In this document: positions 26,229 through 35,887 of the stretch, one piece after another | How positions within the stretch are numbered: position 1 is the first letter of the stretch | How the letters are laid out: every line of letters starts with the position of its first letter | Assembly: GCF_003991565.1 (NCBI RefSeq) | Contig: NZ_CP032819.1 | Coordinates: forward strand, 2,046,001 to 2,110,000 | Length of the DNA: 64,000 bases | From: Butyricimonas faecalis | GTDB lineage: Bacteria; Bacteroidota; Bacteroidia; Bacteroidales; Marinifilaceae | Direction: 5' to 3' | Notes under the pieces: model-generated | Told to the model about the DNA's origin: nothing | Databases searched by the model: none | What the model saw: only the letters and a program-made list of their open reading frames with translations | Translations under genes and position numbers: made by a program

Positions 26229-27770
26229 TTACTGATTACCATTTTTCCAATCGATATCTTTCACCTTTACCAGCCCGCTCCATTTACATTTCTCGTCCGG
26301 TTTCAACTCAAACGTGTTTTGATCGGTTCCCAACACATACTTTTGTAAAGTTCCTCCCATTATACTATTATAAGTTGCTACATATAAATCGTTATAATCT
26401 CCATATCCCGAGAAAACATCAAATTTAACCATCGTAATCTCATCTTCCATTTCTATCGAATATTTCTTCTCGTAGTCTCTCTTGTAATCATAAGCATGTA
26501 AGGTTTTACCCACCACGTACAATAAAATGGAACGATTGGAGGCAAAAGCGAATAACTCAGCCTTGTCAATATCCGTCGCAAGCGACTTATTTACCTCATA
26601 TCCAGCCACCTTCTGACCAGAAGCTTTAAATTTATAGATATAATACCCGTTCGTCCCGGCATCTTTCATCAAGGCGAATGAATTACCATTTCCCCCACCC
26701 TCGGTATCCATGGTATTCTCTCCATACACGAGCGTACGCCCCTCGGGTTGCACCCACGGGAAAGCATCATCAGCCTTATCAGATAAAGATGAACAAGTTG
26801 TGGAATAACTTGTATATCTCACAAATTGATTCTTATCAGTATTATAAAGTATCCCACCGGAAGCGTATCCCAAAGAAGCAAAAATATAGGGGTACGCTTT
26901 AAACAATACGTTAGGAGAATCCGTTGTCCGATTGATCGGATCTGCATATTCACTACTTGACAAAAAACTAGATAAATGGAACACGTGTCCTTCTTCACAA
27001 ACAACCGTCCTAGAACTATTCATTACGCCATTACCCGCCGCTTTAGTAATCATGTACACGGGATTCAATTGTTGCGGCAGCTCAAAATACGAGTAAACCA
27101 ACGGTTCAAACGTGCTTGCCAGATCACCTTCAAAGGTTGATGGATTCACGTGATACGAACGTTCCCCGGTTGCTATCCATAATCTCTCGTGAGGTGCGTA
27201 AGAAGACATTCTCACACGTCCCGTGTACACAACTCTCTTGGGATCTTTCAATCGTGGCAAACCATTATTAGACAATTGATTATATAACACCATTGTATCA
27301 CCCGCCATAGCAACCATATCCAAGTTCACGAACCCTTCGACATCTTCCCCGATAACCAGCCATCCCAAACTTGTCGCAGTTCTGACCACAAGCGAAGTAT
27401 AATTCATCCACAACAAACCAGTAGACTTATCTCTCACCTTCAAGTAAAGAGTATAAGCCCCCGGTTCCAACTCCACGAAATAGTTCAAATCACGTTCCGT
27501 ACCGATCACTTTCCGGGTTAGTTCCTCGGTAGACGGGACTACCAGCCACTCATAAACGTAACGATCAAGGGATAAACTATCTTCCGTAAATTTCAGCAAG
27601 GGGGTTATTTTTAATGTGTCTTTCTTAAAAATCACGCTATGTGATTTTCCTAGGCTATCCACTTCAATCTCGTTCACGTCCTTGTAATTGTAAGAACCCT
27701 TGTCGTCATAACAAGCCACGGCCAAACAAATGAACACGCTCGTTAAAAAAAATAATATAACTCGTTTCAT
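26229..27770 (-). CDS. PKD-like family lipoprotein (uptake locus 2)
   Basis: 513 residues from the ATG at 27770; the longer frame would need a TTG. The signal peptide ends in 'FICLAVACYDDKGSYNYKD', a lipobox followed by the DDKGSYNY segment typical of this Bacteroidota family (PF16407-like). A PKD-like beta domain follows ('YVYEWLV', 'PGAYTLYLKVRDKSTGL'), then a probable beta-propeller-like region. It should sit on the outer membrane beside the SusCD pair as an accessory binding protein. The ligand is unknown. Confidence 0.8.
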   Translation of the reverse strand: MKRVILFFLTSVFICLAVACYDDKGSYNYKDVNEIEVDSLGKSHSVIFKKDTLKITPLLKFTEDSLSLDRYVYEWLVVPSTEELTRKVIGTERDLNYFVELEPGAYTLYLKVRDKSTGLLWMNYTSLVVRTATSLGWLVIGEDVEGFVNLDMVAMAGDTMVLYNQLSNNGLPRLKDPKRVVYTGRVRMSSYAPHERLWIATGERSYHVNPSTFEGDLASTFEPLVYSYFELPQQLNPVYMITKAAGNGVMNSSRTVVCEEGHVFHLSSFLSSSEYADPINRTTDSPNVLFKAYPYIFASLGYASGGILYNTDKNQFVRYTSYSTTCSSLSDKADDAFPWVQPEGRTLVYGENTMDTEGGGNGNSFALMKDAGTNGYYIYKFKASGQKVAGYEVNKSLATDIDKAELFAFASNRSILLYVVGKTLHAYDYKRDYEKKYSIEMEDEITMVKFDVFSGYGDYNDLYVATYNSIMGGTLQKYVLGTDQNTFELKPDEKCKWSGLVKVKDIDWKNGNQ

Positions 27771-27797
27771 AATTTTCAGATTTACATTGTTCAACCA

Positions 27798-28664
27798 TTA
27801 TTCTGCCGGAATCCAGGGTTGTCCCACGATTGATTTCCACGATACTCCCATGAACCACATGGCACGGCCATCTTCTTCCAATACCGGGGTACCCTTGTCA
27901 TAAAGTTCTTGCAAGTAATCCACAAAATAATTTGCGATCATTGTTCGTTTGGCATTTGGCATTGTCACTTCCGAGGCAAAATCATCATACGTCAGATTAA
28001 ACTTTTCACAAATCAAGTCATATTTCTTTCTCGTAAAAGCCCCCCAAAGTCCCCCCTCTGTTTGTCCTGGTGCATAATCAATTGCAGGTATCCAACGGGT
28101 TGGTCGAACAAGAAAATCATTCATGGTAATTTTGTGCATAGAAACGTCAAAATCATTACCTCCAGTACTAGACCATAACCCGGGAACCTCTCCCCACCAG
28201 TTAATTCCAATTTCGAAATCATCCGTCGGTTCTAACTTCAATGTTAAAACCCGTTCTTCGATTTGAATACTCTCATCTCGCTTTAAACGAATCACCAAAT
28301 CTGCATAATGACTCCCAGCTTTAACCACTTGAAACTCGTCGAAAGGATCATAATTCACCCCCTCGACAGCAGTAGTCGAGTCCTTGTCAACAACAACCCG
28401 GAAAGTCCTGTCATATTCCTTAATTCTACCGGTTGTCATTACCCGCAATTTCACATCGTGATAATCACCTGTACTTTTAACAAACTCTACCGGGGTAAAA
28501 GACTGGTTCGCCCAAATCGTAGTATCCCCCCATTCTGCCCCGTACTGAACGTAGAAATAAACCCCTTCCCGTCCATCGTAATTCTTAACTTCCTTTTCAC
28601 AACCCGCCACGCAGCAAACAAGCCATGCAAGAGCGAGAATATATAATATTTTTTTCATAACCAT
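27798..28664 (-). CDS. DUF4843 family lipoprotein (uptake locus 2)
   Basis: 288 residues with the lipobox 'WLVCCVAGCEKE'. Motifs such as 'VYFYVQYGAEWGDTTIWA', 'VKLRVMTTGRIKEYDRTF' and 'ERVLTLKLEPTDDFEIGI' fit DUF4843, a beta-rich family that nearly always follows SusD and precedes a PKD-like lipoprotein. Three bases separate it from susD. It is probably a surface accessory protein of the transporter; nothing in it shows what is bound. Confidence 0.8.
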   Translation of the reverse strand: MVMKKILYILALAWLVCCVAGCEKEVKNYDGREGVYFYVQYGAEWGDTTIWANQSFTPVEFVKSTGDYHDVKLRVMTTGRIKEYDRTFRVVVDKDSTTAVEGVNYDPFDEFQVVKAGSHYADLVIRLKRDESIQIEERVLTLKLEPTDDFEIGINWWGEVPGLWSSTGGNDFDVSMHKITMNDFLVRPTRWIPAIDYAPGQTEGGLWGAFTRKKYDLICEKFNLTYDDFASEVTMPNAKRTMIANYFVDYLQELYDKGTPVLEEDGRAMWFMGVSWKSIVGQPWIPAE

Positions 28665-28667
28665 TAC

Positions 28668-30176
28668 TTATTCTTGTGAAACATTATCTTGAGACCCTGC
28701 TCGTTGGCTCGTCTCGCTATCTGGCAAAGGGAACACGTAGTTTTCCAATTGCATATTCATCGTGCCGCTAGTCGTCGCACCATCAGGAATAGTCTGCAAA
28801 CCGTTCCGCTTGTAATAGAAAAATAATTGTCCTTCTCCTATAAACTCCCTCACGTATTCAGAACGAATTAAACCCTTTAATTCCTCCACGGATGATGCAT
28901 TCTGATTTACGCAATTCCTAGCAAAACGTAACTTGTTAAAATACTTTTCAAGAGCCGTCGGAACATCCGTTTCACACTCGGCTGCGATCAAATATAACTC
29001 ACTAACACGAACTAAAGGAATCATATAACGATAATGATACGCGGAATCCGCCTCTGTTTCATCTTTATACTTATTTAAATAGGTCACCTCCTTGCTATTG
29101 GATATTGTAGAAGCCCACATTCTATAACGATAATCATCCTTATCATCATACGTGCCATTTACTCGTCCCGTTGAAAGATTTCCACTCATAGTCAACATTT
29201 TAACTACTGATAAAGAGGGATCAAAAAAAGTCTTATACACTTTACTCTCGCGAGAAGTATTATAAAGAGAAAACAATACCTCGGGATAAAACACCCCATC
29301 TGGCGAATTCTTTGTCATATAGTCAACATTCACCAACGGGAATAAAGGCTTATCCTCGTTACTCACTTTTGCTATCACAGTCCGTGCACATTCCCCTGCT
29401 TTTTGCGTGTTCCCTATCCACAAATAAGCCCTAGCCATCAAAGCATTCACGGCAAAATAATTCATACGATATTGTCTATAATACAAATCATTCGTACCTT
29501 TTTCCGAATCATGATTCCTAGCCCCTTCCGTGATAACGGGATCAACTGTTGAAAGTAGACTCGACGCTATTTCCAAATCCTTGATAACGTAATATATCAC
29601 GCTATCGGCAGACAACAATGGTTGCACGCCCCGGTCCGCTTTAGTCATGTATGGAATACATTTAATTTCTTTGTTCTCTTCCGAATAAACAGGCCCAAAC
29701 ATACGTACAAGATCAAGGTGCATCATTGCCCGCAAACCTAGGGCCTCACCTTTCACAAGGCGATAATAAGTATCAGATAAAACCGGATTCCCATCCCCGC
29801 AATGAGCGAGTATCGCATTACAATTTGCAATCATTGAATATAACCCGGACCAAATATTATCCAGCGTACTTTTAAATCCCTTTTGCGTGTATGAATAATT
29901 CGCATAAACAGAATAATCATGATCTGTAAAGTTGCAATTATAATATTGTGCCATAACATCAAGCATCCCCATTGTTAAATTAGCTCCGTACAATTTCGGA
30001 TCATTCATTTCCGAGTACACGCCATTCAAAGCCGCAAGAAAACCTTCTCTATCTTTAAACAAAGAATTATCCATTATTCTATCGTCAGGATCAACCTCCA
30101 ACCATGAATTGCACGACACGAGCAACAACATCACGCCGACAATCAAACCCGATTTTATATTTCTTACTAAATTCAT
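28668..30176 (-). CDS. SusD/RagB-family outer-membrane lipoprotein (uptake locus 2)
   Basis: 502 residues from the ATG at 30176; the longer frame starts at TTG. Lipobox 'MLLLVSCNSWLEVDPDDR'. SusD signatures: 'GEALGLRAMMHLDLVRMFGP', 'MARAYLWIGNTQKAGECA', 'VRVSELYLIAAECE', 'EFIGEGQLFFYYKRNG' and the closing 'ENYVFPLPDSE'. It pairs with the SusC 13-20 bases upstream. Confidence 0.93.
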   Translation of the reverse strand: MNLVRNIKSGLIVGVMLLLVSCNSWLEVDPDDRIMDNSLFKDREGFLAALNGVYSEMNDPKLYGANLTMGMLDVMAQYYNCNFTDHDYSVYANYSYTQKGFKSTLDNIWSGLYSMIANCNAILAHCGDGNPVLSDTYYRLVKGEALGLRAMMHLDLVRMFGPVYSEENKEIKCIPYMTKADRGVQPLLSADSVIYYVIKDLEIASSLLSTVDPVITEGARNHDSEKGTNDLYYRQYRMNYFAVNALMARAYLWIGNTQKAGECARTVIAKVSNEDKPLFPLVNVDYMTKNSPDGVFYPEVLFSLYNTSRESKVYKTFFDPSLSVVKMLTMSGNLSTGRVNGTYDDKDDYRYRMWASTISNSKEVTYLNKYKDETEADSAYHYRYMIPLVRVSELYLIAAECETDVPTALEKYFNKLRFARNCVNQNASSVEELKGLIRSEYVREFIGEGQLFFYYKRNGLQTIPDGATTSGTMNMQLENYVFPLPDSETSQRAGSQDNVSQE

Positions 30177-30195
30177 AAACAAACTTTTTAATTCA

Positions 30196-33100
30196 TTAAA
30201 ACGTTAATCCAAGAGAAAAAGCCACGGCACGCGCAAAAGGATAATCTAACCCTCGTTCATTCTTTACCGTAGAAACCCGGAAAATATCATTCATGTATCC
30301 CCGGATAGTCATCGAAGATGCCCCGATACGATGCAACCACTTGGCTTGAGTTTCGTATCCAAAAGAAATAGACTCCCCGCTCAAGGTCTTCTCGTCTGCG
30401 ATAAAACGAGATGACATCGGGGTCACATCTGTCAATGAAATTGCTTTATACTTGCTCACGTCTCCCGGTTTTTGCCAGCGATCGTACAATGCCCGCTTAT
30501 CTTGGTTGTATTGCAAGGCGTTTTTCGAGATATTCTCCACCTTGTCGTATAACGTTGATAGAAATATTTGCCCTCCCAAACGATACCGCAAGTTAATAGA
30601 AGCAGAAAATCCCTTGTAATAGAAAGAAGTACCGATTACCCCTTCCACCTTCGGATCAGAGTTCCCGACAACGACCTTGTCCGCATAGTCGTGCTCGAAT
30701 GTCTGCGTACCATCTTTTTTAATGAATATCTCTCGCCCGGAAGCCGGATCAATTCCCGCAGAACGCACGGCCCACAAATCAGAAGGACTTCCACCATCGT
30801 AATATCTCACCAAATTCGAACTCCTGTTCTCCTGATTAAACTTATCCAAAGCGTTCCCGATATTCCGATACTCGTAAGTAATATGGCGAGCGTTAAAATT
30901 AAAATTCCAACTCATGTTCTCTCGCTGCAGGATCATGTAATTCAATGTCGACGTCAATCCCTGAGAAACCTGTTTACCCAGATTCATAGGAACTGTCGAC
31001 GTCCCGGTAGAAGTTGGCGTCTGGACATAAACTAGTAAAGGATCCGTATTTTTATAAAAATAATCAACTGTAACTTTCAAACGATTATTTAAAAAAGCCA
31101 AATCAATACCGTAATTCTGATCGATTGTTTTTTGCCAATCTAAATTGTCATTTCCCCAAGTAGAAACAATAGCGCTTACCCCAAAAGGATTTGGGTAACT
31201 AGTCGCATACTTGTACACGTTCATGGAAATATAAGCATCAAAATTTTGATTCCCAGGATTACCTATAGAAAAACGCAATTTCAAAAGATTCAACCAGTTT
31301 TGGTTCTGAAAAAAGTCCTCCTTGTGCATATTCCACGCTAACCCGATGGCCCAAGTTGTCGTGAATTGTTGAGATAAGCCGAACACGGAAGAACCATCTG
31401 AACGAAGATTCACGTCTAGCAAGTAACGATCATCATAAGCATAACCAGCATTCAGGTAATAACTCGCCGAACGTTTCTCGCTAGTAAAATAAGACGGCTT
31501 ACTTCCAGTAGGATACCCAGAAGAAAAAGAAGGATTCGAATAACGGTCATCAATAAACCCAATAGTCTCGTAACCACTAGATTGTGATTTACTTGATGCC
31601 AAACGAATTCCCCCTACGGCATTCACCATGTGTACCTCGTTAAACAATTTAGCATAGGTCACGTTAAGATCCCCGTCATAACTCAAATTTTCATTTCTTG
31701 TTTCCCGGTACGATCCGCGTTCAGTTGAAGCGGTTTCGACATAATCTGAAGCATTGGGAGATTTAAAAACTTCTCCCCGGTCCGTTGATTTTGAAATACT
31801 AAAACGACCTTTTGCCCTCAAACCATCAAACACCTGCCAATCGATCTCAAAATTATTAGTAAAACCGAAAGACGTGGTTTCATCGGAAGAACCTAAACGC
31901 ATATCATATAGAGGATTGTACGTTTTCAATTCTTGAAGATAAGTGGATGAATTTGCATCTGAATCAGAGTAAATTTCTAACACCTGCTCTACCACACCAT
32001 TTTCATTCTTTTTCCTGTGATACGGGTTTGCCTGTGAAAACTTCGAAAACGCCACCTTCTCGCGTGAAGACATCGAGTAATCCAAGTTCAAATAATTTTT
32101 GAATGACAACGACTTGTAGCGATACAATAATTGCACGTTACCATTAATCACGTCCCGATCAGATCCTTTCATCACACCTTGAGTCTTGTTATAACTGAAT
32201 CCCAATCCGTAACGCATTCTGTCATCCCCCCCTTCAGCAAAAAGGTTGTGGCTATGAGAAGTTGCAAACCGTAACGGCTCACTCATCCAGTAGGTATCCA
32301 CCCCTCGTTTCACTTCAGCCAAACGCTGATAGTACAATTGCTGATAACCCTCCGACACAATCTCTCCATTAACATCCAAATCTCCATAATACCCAGCTAA
32401 ACGTTCAAACTCCAATTTTTCAGCAGAATTCATCAAATTGTAATCTGACAAATCGGCAAAAGAAAGATTCAAATTTCCATTATACGTTAACCTCAATGTA
32501 CCGGGAGCGGGAGCCTTCGTCTCCACCACAACAACACCATTCGCCGCTTTCGAACCATAAATTGCCGTGGCCGCCGCATCTTTCAGCACCGTGATACTTT
32601 GCACGCGATCCATGCTCAAATCACTGATAGTCTTTAAAGTCGTTTCGAACCCGTCTAAAATAAACAGGGGTTGATTCGGATCAATATCATACTCCTGTGT
32701 TAAACCTATCACGCTAGTTTTACCCCGTACATTAATATCCGGCAAACGATTGGGGTCCGATCCAAACTGGTTATTTTCCATGATAGCAAATGAAGGGTCC
32801 ATCGTTTTCAGACTTTGAAGCACGTTTTGGTTACCGATAGTTTTCAACTCCTTTGCCGTATAAGTTGTCGACGACCCGGTAAAACTCTCTTTTTTACGAG
32901 AATAAATACCTGTAACAACAACTTCATCCATCTCTTGTACATCATCTTTTAAAATGATCGTCCACTCCCCTTTAGGAATACTTTTATAAGGGATTGTTCG
33001 AGACTCCATACCGATAAATGAAAATACAAGTTCAGCCTTGGTTGTGTCAGTAATCATAATCGAAAAATCCCCCTCTCCCCCGGTTGTTACTCCCAAGGTA

Positions 33101-33558
33101 GTACCCTTTAGCAAAACAGTAACACCAGGTAAAGGTTGTTTTTTCTCATCAACTACCTTCCCCTTCACGGTTACTGGCTTTTTCTCTGTTTCCTGAGTCT
33201 GGACTACTTTTGATTTAATCACCACGATATTATCTTCAATGTAAAAATCGAGAGATGTCCCTTCTAAACATCTAGCCAAGATATACTTTATATCCGAAGA
33301 TGTAACATTAATAGAAACCTTCCCCACATTCTTCACCACTTGATCATTGTACACAAACGTGTACCCCATTTTCTGTTTAATTTCGTTAAAAGCAACTTGC
33401 AAATCAACATTGTTCAACTTGATTGTCATTCGTTGGCCCAAGGCTGTAGCCGTCAACGAGACAAACGTCATCAGCAGGAACAACATTGTCAATCTCATCA
33501 TCAACAAAAAATTCCCATAAGTTCGCCTAAAGAACCCACTCGTTCTGTTTTTTTTCAT
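30196..33558 (-). CDS. SusC/RagA-family TonB-dependent transporter with STN domain (uptake locus 2)
   Basis: 1120 residues. Long N-terminal signal region, STN domain (about 45-115, 'DLQVAFNEIKQKMGYTFVYN'), carboxypeptidase-regulatory-like domain (about 128-205, 'LPGVTVLLKGTTLGVTT'), plug starting at 'MDEVVVTGIYSRKKESFTGS', SusC signature 'ITVLKDAAATAIYGSKAANG', and a barrel ending 'SLGLTF'. The STN domain implies signalling to the FecR encoded upstream. It shares architecture with the SusC of locus 1, but the barrels are clearly different, so the two loci should take up different substrates. Confidence 0.95.
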   Translation of the reverse strand: MKKNRTSGFFRRTYGNFLLMMRLTMLFLLMTFVSLTATALGQRMTIKLNNVDLQVAFNEIKQKMGYTFVYNDQVVKNVGKVSINVTSSDIKYILARCLEGTSLDFYIEDNIVVIKSKVVQTQETEKKPVTVKGKVVDEKKQPLPGVTVLLKGTTLGVTTGGEGDFSIMITDTTKAELVFSFIGMESRTIPYKSIPKGEWTIILKDDVQEMDEVVVTGIYSRKKESFTGSSTTYTAKELKTIGNQNVLQSLKTMDPSFAIMENNQFGSDPNRLPDINVRGKTSVIGLTQEYDIDPNQPLFILDGFETTLKTISDLSMDRVQSITVLKDAAATAIYGSKAANGVVVVETKAPAPGTLRLTYNGNLNLSFADLSDYNLMNSAEKLEFERLAGYYGDLDVNGEIVSEGYQQLYYQRLAEVKRGVDTYWMSEPLRFATSHSHNLFAEGGDDRMRYGLGFSYNKTQGVMKGSDRDVINGNVQLLYRYKSLSFKNYLNLDYSMSSREKVAFSKFSQANPYHRKKNENGVVEQVLEIYSDSDANSSTYLQELKTYNPLYDMRLGSSDETTSFGFTNNFEIDWQVFDGLRAKGRFSISKSTDRGEVFKSPNASDYVETASTERGSYRETRNENLSYDGDLNVTYAKLFNEVHMVNAVGGIRLASSKSQSSGYETIGFIDDRYSNPSFSSGYPTGSKPSYFTSEKRSASYYLNAGYAYDDRYLLDVNLRSDGSSVFGLSQQFTTTWAIGLAWNMHKEDFFQNQNWLNLLKLRFSIGNPGNQNFDAYISMNVYKYATSYPNPFGVSAIVSTWGNDNLDWQKTIDQNYGIDLAFLNNRLKVTVDYFYKNTDPLLVYVQTPTSTGTSTVPMNLGKQVSQGLTSTLNYMILQRENMSWNFNFNARHITYEYRNIGNALDKFNQENRSSNLVRYYDGGSPSDLWAVRSAGIDPASGREIFIKKDGTQTFEHDYADKVVVGNSDPKVEGVIGTSFYYKGFSASINLRYRLGGQIFLSTLYDKVENISKNALQYNQDKRALYDRWQKPGDVSKYKAISLTDVTPMSSRFIADEKTLSGESISFGYETQAKWLHRIGASSMTIRGYMNDIFRVSTVKNERGLDYPFARAVAFSLGLTF

Positions 33559-33606
33559 AAATTTGTAGAATTAAAATTTCACATTGTGCCTCAGGCACCT
33601 TACTTA

Positions 33607-33637
33607 AAAACGGGAGATGGACTAGATCTCTCGTTTT
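33607..33637 (-). terminator. Hairpin terminator/attenuator between fecR and susC (locus 2)
   Basis: A 12-base-pair stem with one G-T pair and a 7-base loop; on the coding strand it is followed by a run of five Ts. It starts three bases after the fecR stop. It would separate low sigma/fecR transcription from susC, which should have its own sigma-dependent promoter in the remaining gap of about 48 bases. Confidence 0.65.
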
Positions 33638-33639
33638 TA

Positions 33640-34797
33640 TCATTTCACTGTTACGATATGGCCATCTACCGAAATGGTCACTATATCTGTTCGTTCTATT
33701 AATCTCAATACCTTGTTAAAATCATCAAACCGCTGCATCTCGATCGTGAAACATTCATCTCTCACTGCCGGATTCTCAAACACGACCTCAACATCATACC
33801 AACGTGCCAACTCTTCCATTATATCCTTCAACGGGGCATGAACAAAATGGAACTTTCCCTCGTGCCACGCCACATAAGGTGCCACATCGACATCAAACAC
33901 TTCTATGTCATGAGTTCCGGGCACTTCGAGAGCCTGCTGTCCCGAAGATAACAATACTATATTATCCATTCCCTTCACTTGTACACGTCCTTCCACCAAG
34001 GTTGTTGCAATGGGAGACCCGCTATATGCCCGGAGATTAAATTCTGTCCCGAGTACCCGAACCGCATAATCTTTCTCCACTTCCACGATAAAAGGTTTGG
34101 TCTCGTCGTGTTTCACATCAAAATACAATTCACCTTTCGCGTACACCTTTCTCTCCTTTCCCGTGAATAAGGTTGGGAAACGAAGTGACGACTCGGCATT
34201 CAACCACACGATTGTACCGTCCGGCAACACAACCTTGTATTCTCCCCCTCTCGGTATCCGAACTTCACTGTATTGCGCAACTTTCACCCCCGAACTATCC
34301 CCCTTGTAAGTCAACGTACCCCGCTCGTTCACAAAACGTCCACCTTTCAACAACAGTAAATTACACACACTATCCTTACCAAGGTCAACCACATTACCGT
34401 CAGGCAGGTAAAGTTGTGCCGTAGAGATTCCCGGGACAATCCGTTCCAACTGTCGTCCAGGTACTTTCGAGGTAATCTGACGCTCGTTTAGATATAACGC
34501 CCCGATCAAAAGAGGAACAATCAATGAAGCCGCAATCGTCCAACGACGTAATACGACACGACGACGTAACCCGGTGGCCCGTTCCAAACGCAACCAAGTT
34601 TTCTCCCTTCCTCTATTCAGTCGATCAAAATAGAACGACTTTTCCAGCATATTCTCCTTGTTGCAAATTTTCTCGAGCAATTCCCTATGCTTTCCTTCAC
34701 GCAACCAAGATTCGAGCATTTCTCGTTCAGATGTGGAGAGTTTCCCATGCAAAAAACGATAAATAACAAACTCTATCCTAGGATCAATTTTCTCCAT
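33640..34797 (-). CDS. FecR-family anti-sigma factor (uptake locus 2)
   Basis: 385 residues. N-terminal cytoplasmic region 'FVIYRFLHGKLSTSEREML', one membrane helix near 85-103 ('WTIAASLIVPLLIGALYL'), periplasmic FecR domain ('EVRIPRGGEYKVVLPDGTIV', 'WLNAESSLRFPTLF', 'VYAKGELYFDV', 'VLGTEFNLRAYSG', 'TTLVEGRVQV') and a C-terminal DUF4974 domain ('FHFVHAPLKDIMEELARWY'). It should link the occupied SusC STN domain to the sigma factor. A short GGGTG-A-CACCC palindrome lies in the 75 bases between it and the sigma gene. Confidence 0.92.
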   Translation of the reverse strand: MEKIDPRIEFVIYRFLHGKLSTSEREMLESWLREGKHRELLEKICNKENMLEKSFYFDRLNRGREKTWLRLERATGLRRRVVLRRWTIAASLIVPLLIGALYLNERQITSKVPGRQLERIVPGISTAQLYLPDGNVVDLGKDSVCNLLLLKGGRFVNERGTLTYKGDSSGVKVAQYSEVRIPRGGEYKVVLPDGTIVWLNAESSLRFPTLFTGKERKVYAKGELYFDVKHDETKPFIVEVEKDYAVRVLGTEFNLRAYSGSPIATTLVEGRVQVKGMDNIVLLSSGQQALEVPGTHDIEVFDVDVAPYVAWHEGKFHFVHAPLKDIMEELARWYDVEVVFENPAVRDECFTIEMQRFDDFNKVLRLIERTDIVTISVDGHIVTVK

Positions 34798-34872
34798 TTT
34801 TTCAAAAATTTCCCCTAAAACGTGAATACCTCCCCACAGGGTGACACCCTCTTAAAAAAAATTCTTTAAAGT

Positions 34873-35433
34873 TTAAAGCCCCAAAAGAAGTAACAACAAC
34901 CACTGGACACCTTTCAATCGCTCCCGTAACATTCTGTAAGCACGCAATTTTATCGTCTTCACCGTATTCACGGAAATCCCCAGTTCTTTTGCAATTTCAG
35001 GATTGGAAAGACCTTCCATCGTCATGATCACGACTCGGCGAGAACGTTCCGACAAATCTTTTATTGCATCGTACACCATCGCATGCACTTCCTCCTCAAG
35101 AACAAATTCTTCCTCTCCTTCCTCCGTGAGCCACAGGATTAATTCCGGCTCATTACGACGTTGCACTTTTTGGTGACGCAGGTAATCCAAACAAGCATTT
35201 CTTACACTCATATACAAGAAACTCTTGATTGCCGCAACAAAATAAAAGTCTTCCCGCTTCTCCCACACCTTCAGGAAAGCATCTTGAACAAAATCTTCCA
35301 CCATCTCGTCATTTTCGACATACTGGAAACCATATGATTTCACGGGGAGATAATAATTGTCAAAAATCTCCTTGAAAACACTACCGTTTCCCGCTCGAAA
35401 CTTCTTTATGAAAACATCCTCTGATTTTATCAA
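34873..35433 (-). CDS. ECF-type RNA polymerase sigma-70 factor (uptake locus 2)
   Basis: 186 residues. Region 2: 'YYLPVKSYGFQYVENDEMVE' and 'DFVQDAFLKVWEKRE'; region 4: 'LSERSRRVVIMTMEGLSNPE' and 'IAKELGISVNTVKTIKLRAY'. The frame has no ATG before conserved sequence, so it probably starts at the TTG at 35433, about 40 bases after a well-formed promoter. The C-terminus is an unusual run of leucines ('WLLLLLLGL'), which could form a short membrane-associating tail. Confidence 0.9.
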   Translation of the reverse strand: MIKSEDVFIKKFRAGNGSVFKEIFDNYYLPVKSYGFQYVENDEMVEDFVQDAFLKVWEKREDFYFVAAIKSFLYMSVRNACLDYLRHQKVQRRNEPELILWLTEEGEEEFVLEEEVHAMVYDAIKDLSERSRRVVIMTMEGLSNPEIAKELGISVNTVKTIKLRAYRMLRERLKGVQWLLLLLLGL

Positions 35434-35478
35434 GACTATTCGTAATAATTATAAAAAAATACTTACTTTATATGGATT

Positions 35479-35508
35479 CAAAATTAGTATTTTTTTCCCA
35501 GATACAAA
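35479..35508 (-). promoter_or_regulatory. Promoter of the locus 2 sigma gene
   Basis: On the minus strand TTTG (35505-35508), an 18-base spacer and TAATTTTG (35479-35486) match the Bacteroides -33/-7 consensus. Predicted transcription start about 40 bases before the TTG start codon. Confidence 0.6.
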
Positions 35509-35657
35509 CGTCTTGACATTTTTAATAACAAAACCGTGAAACGTCCGGCTCCATTGTCTGTACTAGATGCCGATAGAATGAAAGGACTTCTTAATGAAAA
35601 CCAAGGGAAATCCTACTGAAATACTAGGGAAATAATACCCCTTTTTCGATGATGTCC

Positions 35658-35731
35658 CGAAGCTTACTCGAAGCTTAACCATTGGGGAACGGTTGAACAA
35701 CGGATGTGCAACGGTTGAGCAACGAATAAGT
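35658..35731. repeat. Two short arrays of 11-base units
   Basis: CGAAGCTTA recurs 11 bases apart (35658, 35669). Then AACGGTTGAAC, AACGGATGTGC, AACGGTTGAGC and AACGAATAAGT follow in register from 35688. The period equals that of the array at 18122-18187, but the unit sequence differs. Confidence 0.65.
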
Positions 35732-35887
35732 GGGATTATTTGGGTAACTTTACTTCTTTATTTGGGTTATATTTGAGTAACATCTCAACAATATCCCATA
35801 TGCTCCTCCGCAAGAGGATTCTGTCGCCATTTACAGGTTGAGGCAAATAAATGACAACAACGGCCAATACCGCGATAAATAATGTTA

